64,000 nt of DNA from the NCBI GenBank assembly GCA_947652115.1, contig OX393566.1, forward strand, positions 26,487,927 through 26,551,926, read 5' to 3'. Source of the stretch: Blastomussa wellsi (Eukaryota > Cnidaria > Anthozoa > Scleractinia > Plerogyridae). Numbering within the stretch: the first letter of the stretch is position 1; the number at the start of each line of letters is the position of its first letter. Both the position numbers and the translations under genes were made by a program. The notes below the pieces were generated by a model. That model was not told the origin of the DNA. It made no database searches and saw nothing but the letters and a program-made list of their open reading frames with translations. Positions 39,801 through 51,284 of this stretch are shown here, piece after piece.

Positions 39801-41173
39801 GAAACCCCTCTCTAAGGGGCTGGCATAGGGGTTGGGACAGGCGCGAGCCATAATGTTGCTTTTATAGCACACAAATTTATTGAACCAGTTAGGGAAACAA
39901 AAATTGGTTAGAGAAATTTACTACGTGAGGCAAATCCAAGGGGAATGACTCATGGTTCAAGTCATCGGAGGTTAAAAAAATCAAGGATTCCAGAAACACT
40001 TATTATTCACTAACCTTCAAAATTCCTTCAGTTTGAACTTCCGAGGGCATGCTAAGATACACTGAAATTCTGTTGCTTGACTTGTATTCCTCCATTCCAA
40101 GGAGCTTACAAGAAGAAGCAAGAAATTTAGAGTATTCTTATTACCATGCAGACACTCAAACTGTGAACCCTTGACTCTTTTATTATGATTACCCAATGGG
40201 AGCTCTTGGCATAGACCTAAGGATCAGTGTTTTCAGCCCCTAAGAAACCTAATTCTTCTGTTTATATGAATGGCTAACATTGTATAAGTGATTGTCCTCA
40301 CTGTAATATTGATTAATAATTAGCCATCATTTAACCCTCTCTTCAAGCAAACCATAACAATGAACATTGCAGAGCTCTCTATTTTATTAAATTGTTGTAA
40401 TAACATATTTTAGTGACTAATAGACCAATTTCGATATTTTAAAATTCAGCCTAAAACAACAGACTTCAGCATGAGGCTTTCGGGAATAAACTATAGAATT
40501 TGTGGGGCTCATTCAAGTTTAATGCCCCTTCCCCCCCCCCCAACAAAAAAAATCAGTTGTAAATTACAAGTTAGAACAGGAAAGAGTTTTCACATTAGGA
40601 GCCTTTATGAGCAAACTTTGATGGCACAGCTCGGTGCATATACTATAAATTTTGGTACGTTTGGTCTTATGTTCCTCATGGTTTAGACAGAATTACTAAC
40701 TTACGAACATTTATCCTCCATTGTCTGGGAAACAACAATTATATGCAAAATGAAGAAATTCTTTGGTGCATATTTGTGAAAACTGAACCACAATGGCTTA
40801 TTTTCCATATTTCTACTTGGAGATAAATGCTCTTTTCATGTACCTTCATGAAGGGTAACTTTTGATATAGGGAAGATATCAGTGATATCGATGTCACCCA
40901 TTGTTATTAATGTACAACCAGAAAGCTATTGGCTGGTGAAACAAAGAGCTCTCAAAACAATCGGGGAGATATTTGTTTACAAACATTGTTTTGTTATTTA
41001 AATTGCCAACAAGTTAAACAAAGGAGCTCTTTGTTTCACCTGCAGTATCAACTTACTTTGTTGACAATTGACTTGGATTCTTTCAGTTTAGCCTCATCGG
41101 TCATTGCTGCAACCCTTTTCTTTATTTCACGTCGCAGCACTTTCTTGGCCTCGTGTATTGCAACTTGGGCCAT
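36891..41173 (-). CDS. MTHFS: 5-formyltetrahydrofolate cyclo-ligase
   Basis: Eight exons: 41173-41057, 40104-40015, 39617-39598, 39215-39103, 38421-38345, 38125-38099, 37589-37526, 36994-36891. They give 203 residues, the same length as human MTHFS. The enzyme uses ATP to convert 5-formyl-THF to 5,10-methenyl-THF in cytosolic one-carbon metabolism. Diagnostic parts are present: start [20 protein letters not shown], the substrate region [28 protein letters not shown], and the Gly-rich RLGRGKGYYDSY motif; the end is [13 protein letters not shown]. Exon 3 is only 20 nt and exon 6 only 27 nt. Start 41173 lies 208 bp from the SWEET1 start on the other strand. Confidence 0.96.
37180..37500. repeat. 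Dispersed repeat in the MTHFS last intron
   Basis: Repeated blocks GTTTTCACTGGATCGTAA / GATTTTCACTGGATCGTAA and CCGACTCCG- or GACTCCG-type motifs recur, some inverted (CGGAGTCGAAAGCAG). MITE-like, non-coding. Confidence 0.4.
38888..39028. repeat. Foldback MITE in the MTHFS intron
   Basis: Left arm GACTCGTCCCCAGTCGTTTC and right arm GAAACGACTGGGGACGAGTC are exact mirrors about 80 bp apart, with AATCAGACTG extending both sides. Confidence 0.8.
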
Positions 41174-41381
41174 TTTGGCGACGGAAGAAAAACGGATCGC
41201 AACGGTCAGCCGACTCACCTAATCTGCTGAATCTGCAAAGTACCATTTTTGCCAGGCGTTCCATGCACGTGTGTCCGAGTGTTGTCGTTCCCAATCCCTT
41301 CTTATAACGCAACTTGAACATGGTGATCGAAGAAGGCAATATTTGTTCCGAACGGGAACCGTTATATTGGACATTTCTTTG
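41174..41381. promoter_or_regulatory. Divergent promoter between MTHFS and SWEET1
   Basis: 208 bp separate the two start codons on opposite strands. The interval is less AT-rich than its surroundings and has no recognisable TATA box. It must hold both 5' UTRs and core promoters, so shared regulation is likely (inference). Confidence 0.6.
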
Positions 41382-44300
41382 ATGTCCATGGATATTAAAC
41401 AGTTTGTATCATGGAGTGCAACGTTCTCTCAATTTGGACTTCTCTCTACGGGAATGTAAGTAAAATATTAAAACGCGTGAGAATAGAAACTTTGCAAACG
41501 AACTGAGTTTACGCACGTGAACATTAAAATTGATATATTTCGTTTCTTGTTTGGCGTAAATTTTTGTTTAAGTTAAGGAAATTAGCCCATAGTTTATTAC
41601 GAAAACATTGCCGTAACAAATATAGCCGTTTCGTTAAGATAATTTGTGCTATTGAAAAGAGCAAGTTGCACAAAAAATTATTTTTTTCCTGGCAACTGTA
41701 ATTTATTTCACCCATTGACAAAGATTATTTGTCGTCTGATCATTGGTTTGTTAATAAAGCTCTCTTGTTGCATTGTTTTCTTTGCGATAATGGCAATTTG
41801 ACAGCGATTTCACTATTGCTCCATATCCAATAGTTTGTAATTTTCAAAGAATTAGTGTACAGCACTGCATAGTTTCAATTTTGATCAGTGAATCACTGAA
41901 TCTTGATCCCAAGCCATATATTCACGTGGTTCATTTACCAACTGTTACCTTCTTTTCAGCCAAGTCTGCCTAAAAATAAAACGGCAAGGAAGTACAAAGA
42001 ATATAACTTTCTTCCCGTTCTTGACTACCTGTCTAAGGTAAAATCATGTATTTTATATTCGTTTCTTGTTCTCTACTCCCCAAACATATGGTTGGAGATT
42101 ATGGATTTTGGGTCATTCACACAAAAATCTTCTGATGTTGAACAAAATACATTTGGGAGGGGGGAGGGGGGGGGGTGTTCAAGAGAAAATGCCCAAAAGA
42201 GCACCTTAAATCTGAAAGATTGAGCTTCACCTCAGATGGGAGGTGACACTTGGTATATATATGGCATGTTTTTCACTTGATTGTCTTTTTTTACTTTTAA
42301 TCTTTAATCATTCAACGAAACAATAAAAAAAGACATAATACTGAGGGGGAAACCAAAACAGGACCAAGTTCCCTCACAAGTTTGCTAATTCAAGTTGATG
42401 GAAATGAGATCTGAATAGGATAAAAATATACATTTGATGTAAAACTACAAGCTCATAAATTTGTTGTATTTACTTTTCAGTTCTATTCTTTGGACAAAGT
42501 ATGGCCTTTTAACAGATGACACTCCTATATACACCGTTGGAATACTAGGAATTGTCTTACAGTCTTTATATCTTCTGTTTTATTATCTTAATACAAGAGA
42601 TAAGGTGTGTGGTTTCCTTCAGTTTTCACCATAATACTAGTTTTTGGTCTTATTGATATACCATTAAACAAAAACAAAAGATCAAACAACACATTTGAAG
42701 AAAACGTGACTTTTAAACAAAGTTTAGTTAATAATGTTATTCCATTTTACACTGGTCAAGACTAGCCTTCAGTTTTTCGAGACCCTAGCAGAAGGCTCCC
42801 ATGTCACTTTTGTGAATTTAAAAATTTTACCTTGTCGGTGTTTTGTCTTTATTTCTCCATGTTCTGAGGTCACTGTAATTCTCATCCCCAGAACCACTTG
42901 CCCCTTGTAGCTGGCTGGCCCTGTGCACCAGAAACAAGTGGCTCTGGGGACGCATGATTTGATTGGCTAGAATCTACCATAAGAGTCGTGAGACAGTTTA
43001 AAACCGGTTGATTTGATTTGAGTCCCTGTCTAAGATTCTAGCCAGTCAAATCATGTGTCCCCAGAGCCACTTGTTCCTAGTGCACAGGCCCAGCCGGCTA
43101 AGAGGGGCAAGTAGATCTGGGGAAGAGAATGAAGTGTCACTGTCAAAATTTGGGCATACACGACTTTTTTTGTTTTATTCAGTATTGTAACTAATGTGAT
43201 TTAATGTCTTTTTGGTCGTGGCTCGTCAAAATTATCCTGGTTGACCCTGTTACTTGTTTCACCTGTTGAGAACTTTTTGAGAGTGTTTCACAGCTGAAAA
43301 TCTATTTATGTGAGCAAGCTATACCACAAGAGAACAAAAATCTTTTTAGAGACCAAAACATATCCATACCCAGCCGACAGACTTTCTGTGGGGAACATAG
43401 TTATGTTCTGAAACAACACAATAAAATTAAGAGGCTCTCACTTTCCTGTTAACTCATCCTTTTGTTATAAAGGATACATGACAAACATATTGAATGAAAT
43501 TATCTTGTTCTACAAAATTTTCCCTTTAATTCACAGAGGCTATTCACGCAGAGGTTGACGCTGTCATTCTTGGGCGTGTGTTTTATGTTAACTTATATAA
43601 AGTATTATGCTCGTGACTATGACACTGCTGTCTTCCATCTTGGATTCATTGCTAGTGGATTTACTATAGCCGTGTATGGATCGCCCCTCGTAACTGTGGT
43701 AAGAATTCATTCATCATCAATAAGTTATATAGAAATTGACAACTCCTCAATTTCTGCTCACAATTAGCTTGAATTCTGGCTGCCCACTCCTGAGAAAAGA
43801 CGTCTTACAAATTAAAAGAAGTCTTTTCTCAGGAGTGGGTGACTAGAGAAAAACGTCATTCTGGTTGGCAATTCAAATGGACGCCATCATGAAGATCAAA
43901 AGTGTCAGTCAACTCTAACACAAGGCAATGGTTAGGCACAGCAGAGTAAGTCATGCTACAGTTCTTGCCTTGTTTGTTGGAAAAATCATTGCTTTACATG
44001 CTGAATAAATCAAAAAAATAATAAATTATACAAATATGCAGTGGCTTTTCATCCTCAGCTGTTTCCAGTTGAACTGGAATGTAAAAGTTACTGATTCAGA
44101 GTGTTTCCGTTACAGATTGACAAAGGGGCTGAGTGAGAAATCAGCTGTACATGATTACCTTTTTAAGAACTTAATGGACACATTGTTTTGGTTTCCCTTT
44201 TGCCAGGCTAATGTGATAAAGTACAAGAGTACAGAATTCATGACATTCTCCATGTGTGTGGCAACGTTCATAGTGTCATTTCTATGGACAATATATGGGC

Positions 44301-45041
44301 AGCTTGTCCAAGATAAATTTATTTTGGTAAGTGGGGCATTTTGAATCAGAGCCTATGTGATCATGTCCAAGAAGGATACTGCTAAAGGCCTGGGTGGTGA
44401 ATGTTAAGGAAAGCATGCCTATTTTGGAGGCTTGTGTCCATTCAGGATCAGCAGAAGCTCCAAAAGTTGCATCTCTATTGACTCTTACTTATAAAGACAG
44501 TGTTAAGAGATTCAGATCACGAAATCTTGCTTTGGAATAATAGGGAACTGGTAAGAAACTGCCAGAACATTGCAAGAAGTATAAGAAAATTTCAAGAGGG
44601 AAAATACGTAGCTGTGGCCCTAATGTGCTTACCATTTGACTGTTGCACATTCACAATTATTGCAAAGTTATTTGTTTGGTTGTTACTTTTAGCCTGCATG
44701 GCATATTTAGTTGCTGCAAAAATGAGTGACCAAGCTGTGGTGCGGTAGGGCAGGGGGGGGGGGGGGGGGGGCTTATTTTTTTTCTCCCCACCAAGGCTTT
44801 CACCATTCGCTCACACACGCTACCACCAACTAAACCACCAGCTGCGCATGCCATAACTCGGTTCATTTACACTTGGGCTATTTGCAAGCATCCTCATATT
44901 TTGTTTGTTGTTTTTCAGGTTCCAAATGGAATTGGTGTAATCTTAGGATCAATACAACTACTTCTCTTTGTTTTTTATCCAAGCACGTCACAAAGGACAA
45001 TAACATATAACATGAGGTCAACACCTGCCAAACCTATTTAA
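41382..45041 (+). CDS. SWEET1 (SLC50A1): SWEET sugar transporter
   Basis: Six exons: 41382-41455, 41960-42037, 42481-42604, 43537-43698, 44207-44326, 44919-45041; 226 residues (human SWEET1 has 221). SWEETs are seven-helix uniporters for mono- or disaccharides at plasma or Golgi membranes. Two MtN3/saliva triple-helix repeats are visible: repeat 1 with IQVCLKIKRQGSTKNITFFP and ILWTKYGLL; repeat 2 with YGSPLVTVANVIKYKSTEFM and FLWTIYGQLV. The repeated pattern P-x-x-x-x-[VI]-x-x-x-+-s-t-x-x-[MI] is the family signature. An in-frame second ATG lies at 41388. The first could extend upstream, but TCC-ATG-GAT context and homology favour the chosen start. A poly(A) signal AATAAA is at 45055-45060. 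Confidence 0.96.
42877..43133. repeat. Foldback element in SWEET1 intron 3
   Basis: Arms contain ATTCTCATCCCCAGAACCAC...GTGGCTCTGGGGAC...TTGGCTAGAATCT, mirrored by AGATTCTAGCCAGTC...GTCCCCAGAGCCAC...GGGGAAGAGAATGA. The arms are themselves composed of two inverted blocks. The right arm is the sequence found alone at 12327-12392. Confidence 0.8.
43780..43843. repeat. Short perfect hairpin in SWEET1 intron 4
   Basis: CCCACTCCTGAGAAAAGACG and its mirror GTCTTTTCTCAGGAGTGGG enclose a loop of about 25 nt. Confidence 0.8.
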
Positions 45042-45054
45042 TAACAACAAAGTC

Positions 45055-45060
45055 AATAAA
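45055..45060 (+). promoter_or_regulatory. Poly(A) signal of SWEET1
   Basis: AATAAA 14 nt after the stop codon; the 3' UTR would be very short. This is the first canonical signal downstream. Confidence 0.5.
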
Positions 45061-45201
45061 TAATGTCTAAAATGAGATTGGAACCTGACATGCCAGTTTA
45101 GAACAGTTTGAAAGACAAGCTTACCATCTACTGAAAGTTTTAACACAATGCTTTGAATTGAGTTCCCTTCTGCTCTTCGTATAATTTATATGGTAAACAG
45201 G

Positions 45202-45639
45202 GCTTGACACTAAAGGTCGCCAACTAGCCACAGACTAGTAGAAATTTAGTTTTGGTTAGCATGTTTTCCACTAGCCACTTTGGCTAGCTAGTAAACAAAA
45301 TGAAATTGGCCGAAGCAGTTTCTGTCTTCCTCAAGCAAGACAAAAACAAAAACTTTCCTTGGAAACTGAAGATCAGCATTTCATCATGGACATTTCATGC
45401 TACTAGACTATGTTCCACAAAAATTGTTCTATTATTAGAAATGATTTCGGAACAATGCAATTACCAAAATTCTGTATTCAAAGAAAGTCGCTTGCTTTGT
45501 GCTTGCAAGTCTTGCTAGGGATCAACTGTTATCGGACCTAGCCAACACCAACGCTGGACTAGTAAAAAAACTTTTTGGCTAGTAACATCTAAGTTGTCAC
45601 TAGCCACAAGGCTAGTAAGCTAAAAAGTTAGTGTCAAGC
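45202..45639. repeat. Inverted-repeat element of the GACACTAA family, copy 1
   Basis: Ends GCTTGACACTAA and TTAGTGTCAAGC are mirrors. The interior is full of CTAGCC / GGCTAG motifs (ACTAGCCACTTTGGCTAGCT). Shares ends and CTAGCC style with 57982-59141. An open frame inside (45300-45518) has no support. The flanking DNA from here to 46370 shows no gene. Confidence 0.65.
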
Positions 45640-46370
45640 AATGGTAATCCATTGATCTGTTTGCCAACCAAACTCTTGCGCCCATAATATCTTTACATTA
45701 TGCAGCTACAGTTGACCCTCCTTAAGAGAAATGAACATCTAGAAACAACATTGAAATGTGTTTCTTCTGTAATCAGATAGGAGACAAACACAAGCTCTGT
45801 GTTACCGGTATTTATTAGAATTAGGAGATGCAAACAAAAACTAACAGCTTCAAGTGATGTTTTCCTAGACTACAGAGATAGGTCTCATCCCTAATTTCAG
45901 GTAACAAAAAATATTATTATGAAGACAAAATATTTTTAATCAATTGTAATATATTATCATTATTATGAAATTAACAAAATTATTGTTGACTTATTTGATT
46001 ATAAATGTCATAGTAAATTAGTTGGTTTGCAGAAGTTCTTGTGTGCTAATAATATTGGTAGTTGGTAACCTGACATTTTAATTAGGAAAACAAAACAAAT
46101 ATAACAAAAAATTAGTCCAACCACCAGTAGTAAAACACCATTTTACAAATGGTGTGAGTTGGGTTTAAAACTGAACAAAGATATTTTTATTTTTTAACGA
46201 GCTACAAGATTTCTAGCCCCTAATAGGCTAAGCAATCACTGTTACTACATGTTCCTTCACATGCCCTGGGCCATTAGGCATGTTGAGCAAGGAGATGCAG
46301 AAATAAACTAGCACATTCAGTTCACTGTGGCAACAATAGCAACAAGGAGAGAGCTGAGCCCACAACAGAT

Positions 46371-49300
46371 TCAGCTGCTAGGGGCCTGGGGCATTGGTAC
46401 AACAATAGGCTGTGCCAATGGGCCCCCACCAGTTTGGGGCATGACTATGACAATAGGCTGCTGTGCTTGGAGTGGAGACTGCACCGCAGTCTGATTGACC
46501 TGCTGCGGCATGAGTATCACGACTTGCTGTTGTCCAGCCTGCACCTGCCCTTCTGCATAACTTTGCTGTGGTATCTGAACCGTCACTGTCTGTGGACTGG
46601 CACTAGCTCCTCTTGCCGCACCTTGACTTGTGTGAGTCTGGGGCTGAGTAGTGTGGATCTGCTGGTTCCCAGGTCCTGTTGTTCCTGATTGAATAGAGGA
46701 TGGGACTTGAACGACCACTGGTTTTGATGGTGTTTCAAACTTTGCTTTTTGGCTTTGTGTCAGTTGTGAGAAGCCTTCCTTGCTTATGGCCTGAGCAGAG
46801 TGGTTGACACGCATGTGCTCATATACACCTGATTTCCTGATACAGATTGCACCACAAATGCAACAATGATAATGAGAATTGAAGACTTTGGTTCCACTTG
46901 GACGAGAACAACCAAGCTTGCATCGCAGCATTTGATAACCTGTACAAGGAATTTTGAAAAAAAAATGTAATTGACTGATATTTAATAGGCCTGAAATGTG
47001 TGTACAACCTAAATATGCTTCCAGTGATTACTTAAGTCAACTTAGTTGTTGGTGTTTTAAGGGCCCGTTAACCAATCTTTTTGCGTGTTGCTAGGGGTGT
47101 GTTCCTTTGGGGTGATCCGGACCAGGATCAGTGATCCGAAGATCACTCAGATCATGGTGCATCAAAGGAACCGGCGAATCCTTGCTCAGAGTGGATTTGC
47201 CGGCGCCTTTGATGCGCCTTGATCTGAGCATGAGAGATCTCGGATCACTGATTGTGATCTAGATCATCCCAAAGGAATGCACCCTAAGTGAAATTTAACT
47301 TCTGGTGAGGTCAGTGACATCAGCCCCCACGAAAAACCCATGACCAGCTGTTGCAAACTTTGCTTATAAAAAGCCACATGACTGCTTTTTTGGCTCTCCA
47401 ATGATGATTCATTTTCAAGACAAAATTAATCAAAAACTCACACTAAATAGATGCAATTGTGGCAATTTTTAAGAGGAATTTATCTTTTGCGCCTAGAACG
47501 AAAACATAACTGCTGTTCCTACCTTGATATCTGACAATGAGATCCTGAGCGTGAATCTTTTTAAAGTGTTCTCTTATTCTGCCTGGCTTGTTAGGCAAAC
47601 AAGTACAGAGTGGACAGTGGTACAACCTACAGTCACAGAATGTGTTCTTACATCTGCGAATGTCCAAATTGTTCTTCTCACTTAGAACAGATGGATGGCA
47701 AAAACAGCTTGCAGCAGGAGACAAGTTGTTCAGTAGAACCTTGAAAACATGATCATCTCCTTTTGGTTCAGTTGCAGCATCAACCAACACTAGAGAATCT
47801 TGCCGATTAGGTTTCGTTTTTTGTTCATTCTGTGAGCTACCACTCTCATCCACAAATAGTGGCTTGTTCATCGGATTTATCATGAGCAGTTTTGAAGAAC
47901 CTTGATCTGCGACAGGCTGTGAACTTGAAGGTGCTGCAACTTGAGTAATTTGAAGATTTCCTTGTTCTATACCAGATATGTTTGTACCAGGGTCTGGTCC
48001 TGTTGTGTTGTCACTGTCAGACATCTCAAGATCTGTTACCTGCAGACAAGGTTCAAACTCCATCGTTTCATCTTGAGCCTGTTTGGATACGCCAGGCTGT
48101 GCATTCGTGGGCTGCTCCATGTCGATATCGCTAGACTGTTCTGCTGCATATGCTGGTAAGCCTGTGTCCACTTCATTGATATTATGAAGACTACTCTGGG
48201 TGGATTCTGTTCTTATTGAAGTATCTTGGGTATTATCACCACCTAAGAAAGAGTAGTAACTTAAGTCTCAGAGAACAAAGGGAAAAGAGAGTGAGGAATG
48301 AAAAGAGAAATGACATCGATAAGGGAAGAGGACGTAACAACTTTACTCAAGGTGGGCCCACCCTGTTTTAGGGTAAGGAGGATAGGGCAGGCAGGTCACT
48401 ACGTTACAAGCCAGGATTTTTCAAAGGGGGATCACACTGTCTGTCACTAGTATGTTGGTTCTTCGGATTCGTGCATTTTCGCCACCTGAATAGGCACCCC
48501 AGGACCCCCTAGCTACATGTACGCCCTTGCATTTCCCTAAAAGTGAAATCATACTTTGGTTCAAAATAGCTTCTACTTGTTTGACCGTCAGCTGCTGTGG
48601 CAGTTGCTGCTGTTCAGTATGAAGACTGGATGACACTGATGTTAACACCTGCAGACCTGCGCTTAAATCAGCAGCTGTGGGTTCTACAGTAGTGACATCA
48701 GACTGATCAATGGGTTGGGCGAGCTGCAGAGTATTGGATTGTTCATCGAGTGGAACCACAGTCAGTGTTTCACTGTCCTGAATAGACTGCACAAAGACGA
48801 CCTATAGCATAAGGAAAGCATTTTGAATTATAATTTCAATTAGCGGTGAAAAAAGAATACAGCCACAGACATGCAAAACCAGAAAAATAGTGTTGTGCGA
48901 CAACTCAAGCAATGGCTACAGAAGGGGCATAATGCTTCAAGGGTTTATTTGCTGAATAACTGCACTAAAATTTTACTCAAATGATATTTGGGAATAAAAA
49001 CAATATTCTTTCTGATGGCTTTTTAGGGAAAATTTTATGGTTTTAAGTACGTCATTTGTTTTGTTTCAGAAGGGGGTCCACCCTTAATCAAGTGTGGGGG
49101 GGGGGAGGGAGGAGGCAATGTAACTAGTCAAGGAAATGTTACCAACTGTAAAATATTACCTGGGTGCCATCAGATAAAGCAACAACATTATCTTGTTCTG
49201 TAATCTGTGATGTGTCCAAGGTAGCATCATTGTCATCATCCTCATCCATTTCAGAATCCTCCATAGGTCCCTCCTCTGCATCATCTTTCGCATCCAGCAT

Positions 49301-50197
49301 CTCGTCAATTTCGCGCATGCTTCCCACTGAATGAGCCTGCAGATGGCAGTAAAGGTGAACCTTTCTGACGAGAACCCTTCCACACAGACAGCAATGGTAG
49401 TGGGAGTTGTCAGTTATACGGCCATTAGCTTTCGTACACCGTAGTTTGCATCGTAGCATTTGGTAACCTGGTAGAAAACGCCAACAGCGTAGATATGTCA
49501 GTTTAAATTTTTAAGTTAACAAAGTAGTCTGTGGAAATATCCTTTAAAAGTTAGGGGGCAATAGTATCTAGAGGTGTTTCAAAGGGTGGGGAGGGGAGGG
49601 TTGGTTCCTGAAGAGAACAAGATGGGTCCTTTATTGGGGGGGGGGGGGGGCAGTTAGAAAGTCAACTCTTTCTTTCTCTAATCAGAGGGAGGGGAGGGAT
49701 TGGAGGCAAAAACATTTTCATAATATTATATTTTTTCAAGTCCTCCCTTAGAACTGCCACTATGAGGTTGTAGAAGCGCTGGCTAAGAAATTTCTCCTTA
49801 TATGTGAGGGATTTATATTAGGCAAAGAGTTTGCTACAATGAGGTCTGCAATTTTGTACTGATGTTCTATTAAATTAGGAGACATGGTAATTTACAGGAA
49901 ATATGAACTGAGCAATACATTATTCAAGATATAACACAAACATGAGCTACACCTTCGTGCTGCACAATCTGCTTGCCGGAATGCATCTTTTCAAAGTGTC
50001 TTCTCATGCGCCCTGGTTTCTGTGGTTTATTGTTACACAGAGGACAGTGATACCTCTTGTTGGTCTTGGTACAGAAATGCTCGCAAGCTGGGTCTGCACA
50101 TTTGTAGATGTCCAGGGTTTGGTCGTTTCCCAGCACTGAAATGTGTACATTGTGTTCTGTATTGTTACCATCGGCAATGTCCACTTCAACTTCCCGG
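46371..50197 (-). CDS. C2H2 zinc-finger protein with an internally duplicated two-exon module (5' end not found)
   Basis: Five exons read: 50197-49953, 49467-49160, 48801-48555, 48242-47523, 46939-46371 (stop 46371); all junctions in phase. Module A (exon 1; end of exon 4) has a Cys-rich lead (CADPACEHFC; CKNTFCDC) and a finger RYHCPLC...KPGRMRRHFEKMH or LYHCPLC...KPGRIREHFKKIH. Module B (exons 2 and 5) begins YQMLRCKL-x-C and has a finger HYHCCLC...HLYCHLQAH or HYHCCIC...VYEHMRVNH. The A-B pair occurs twice, each split by a phase-1 intron at the same place. Acidic (DDDNDAT) and Gln-rich linkers (QQQLPQQL, QQQVVILMPQQ) suggest a nuclear transcriptional role, not proven. The first exon opens mid-codon after an acceptor. 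An in-frame TAA lies just upstream and the first Met is inside a finger, so an upstream exon must exist. Confidence 0.85.
47093..47285. repeat. Foldback MITE in the zinc-finger gene intron
   Basis: AGGGGTGTGTTCCTTTGGGG...GTGATCCG is mirrored by CGGATCACTG...ATCATCCCAAAGGAATGCAC. A second inner inverted pair (CATCAAAGGAACCGGCG / CGCCGGCGCCTTTGATGCG, imperfect) lies near the centre. Confidence 0.82.
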
Positions 50198-51284
50198 CTA
50201 GCAGATTAACAGACCAACAAGGAAATTATTAGCAACATCTCTGAGAAATATTTGTTTAATACAAAAAATAACGATTAAATTATACAGAAATTCATCAGTT
50301 ATTAATTTTGTCTAAAGAGTGGGACACCCGGACACCCATCTGCATTAAGGTCTGACCATAAGTAATGCATTCCTGTTTTCCTTTCTCTCTCCTCTTCAAG
50401 TTGGGACCATTTTAGTCGCCATGGCGACCAAAATTTTGGAGCTGGTGACTAAATTGCAGCAGAAGTCACCAGATGGCGACTGAAATTGAGAGGAAGGATT
50501 GAACGCTTGAGCTAACTTTAGCGACTAAAATTTTTTCACTGGTTACCAAACTTAAATAGTCAGTTGCCAAATGGCCACTGTGCTATTTCCAATCCGAACT
50601 TGAAATTTTAAGTATTGTGGAGCACATAACTGAGTCCTGTTCATTTGCCCGCTCAGGCTTGTCATCTACTGATAAAATGATTTTAAAACAGAAAACTAAA
50701 CGAAGTTAGACATGTAACTACCCTGAGCAAGAAAACTTTCAATTGATATATTAAATGCTTCCCATTTGAGTTTTTTTATGAAAGTCCCCCAAGACGTTAC
50801 AACATACAAATACATCTCGGTTCTACTTGATGAGCAGCTCTGTAGGATACCATAATCACAATAATTATTAACTTAAACCATTCAAAGCAAGAAATAACAA
50901 AAAACAAACTGTGAACTTTAATAATGTTTTAATGCCATCAAAAGGTATAAAAATTAATGTACATCTACATAAAGCAAATTAAAACCAAAACCAAAACCAA
51001 AATGCAAACCACTACAAAATATACTCGAGGATCATTTACAGATGAAAGAATTATCTGAAGGTACAACTTTTTGACAGAAAGTGTCTGAGTTGGCAACTTG
51101 TTAGGGATACACTCAATATAGCTGGTAACTTACAGAAATTTAGAAAATACAACTACATTAACTCTATTCTGGCAAAAATTGAGTTGCAAGAACTTGTGTG
51201 AGGGACAAAAAGATTAATGTCTTGAAAAGTTTTCAAAATTAATTTGAATGTAGATTTATTTTCAACAAATTTGACAGCTAAATC
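50198..51284. other. Gap between zinc-finger exon and PAXX stop; repeats only
   Basis: Holds the PAXX 3' UTR. At 50412-50580 a GTCGCCATGG / GTGACTAAA-rich repeat recurs in diverged form near 58545-58610. No convincing first exon for the zinc-finger gene was found here. Confidence 0.5.

Noticed and set aside
44752..44771. Long G run (and similar G/C runs at 1825, 2574, 25240, 29457, 40531, 49638) as G-quadruplex regulators
   Set aside because: Homopolymer runs flanked by simple sequence occur throughout the window; no positional link to promoters or exons.
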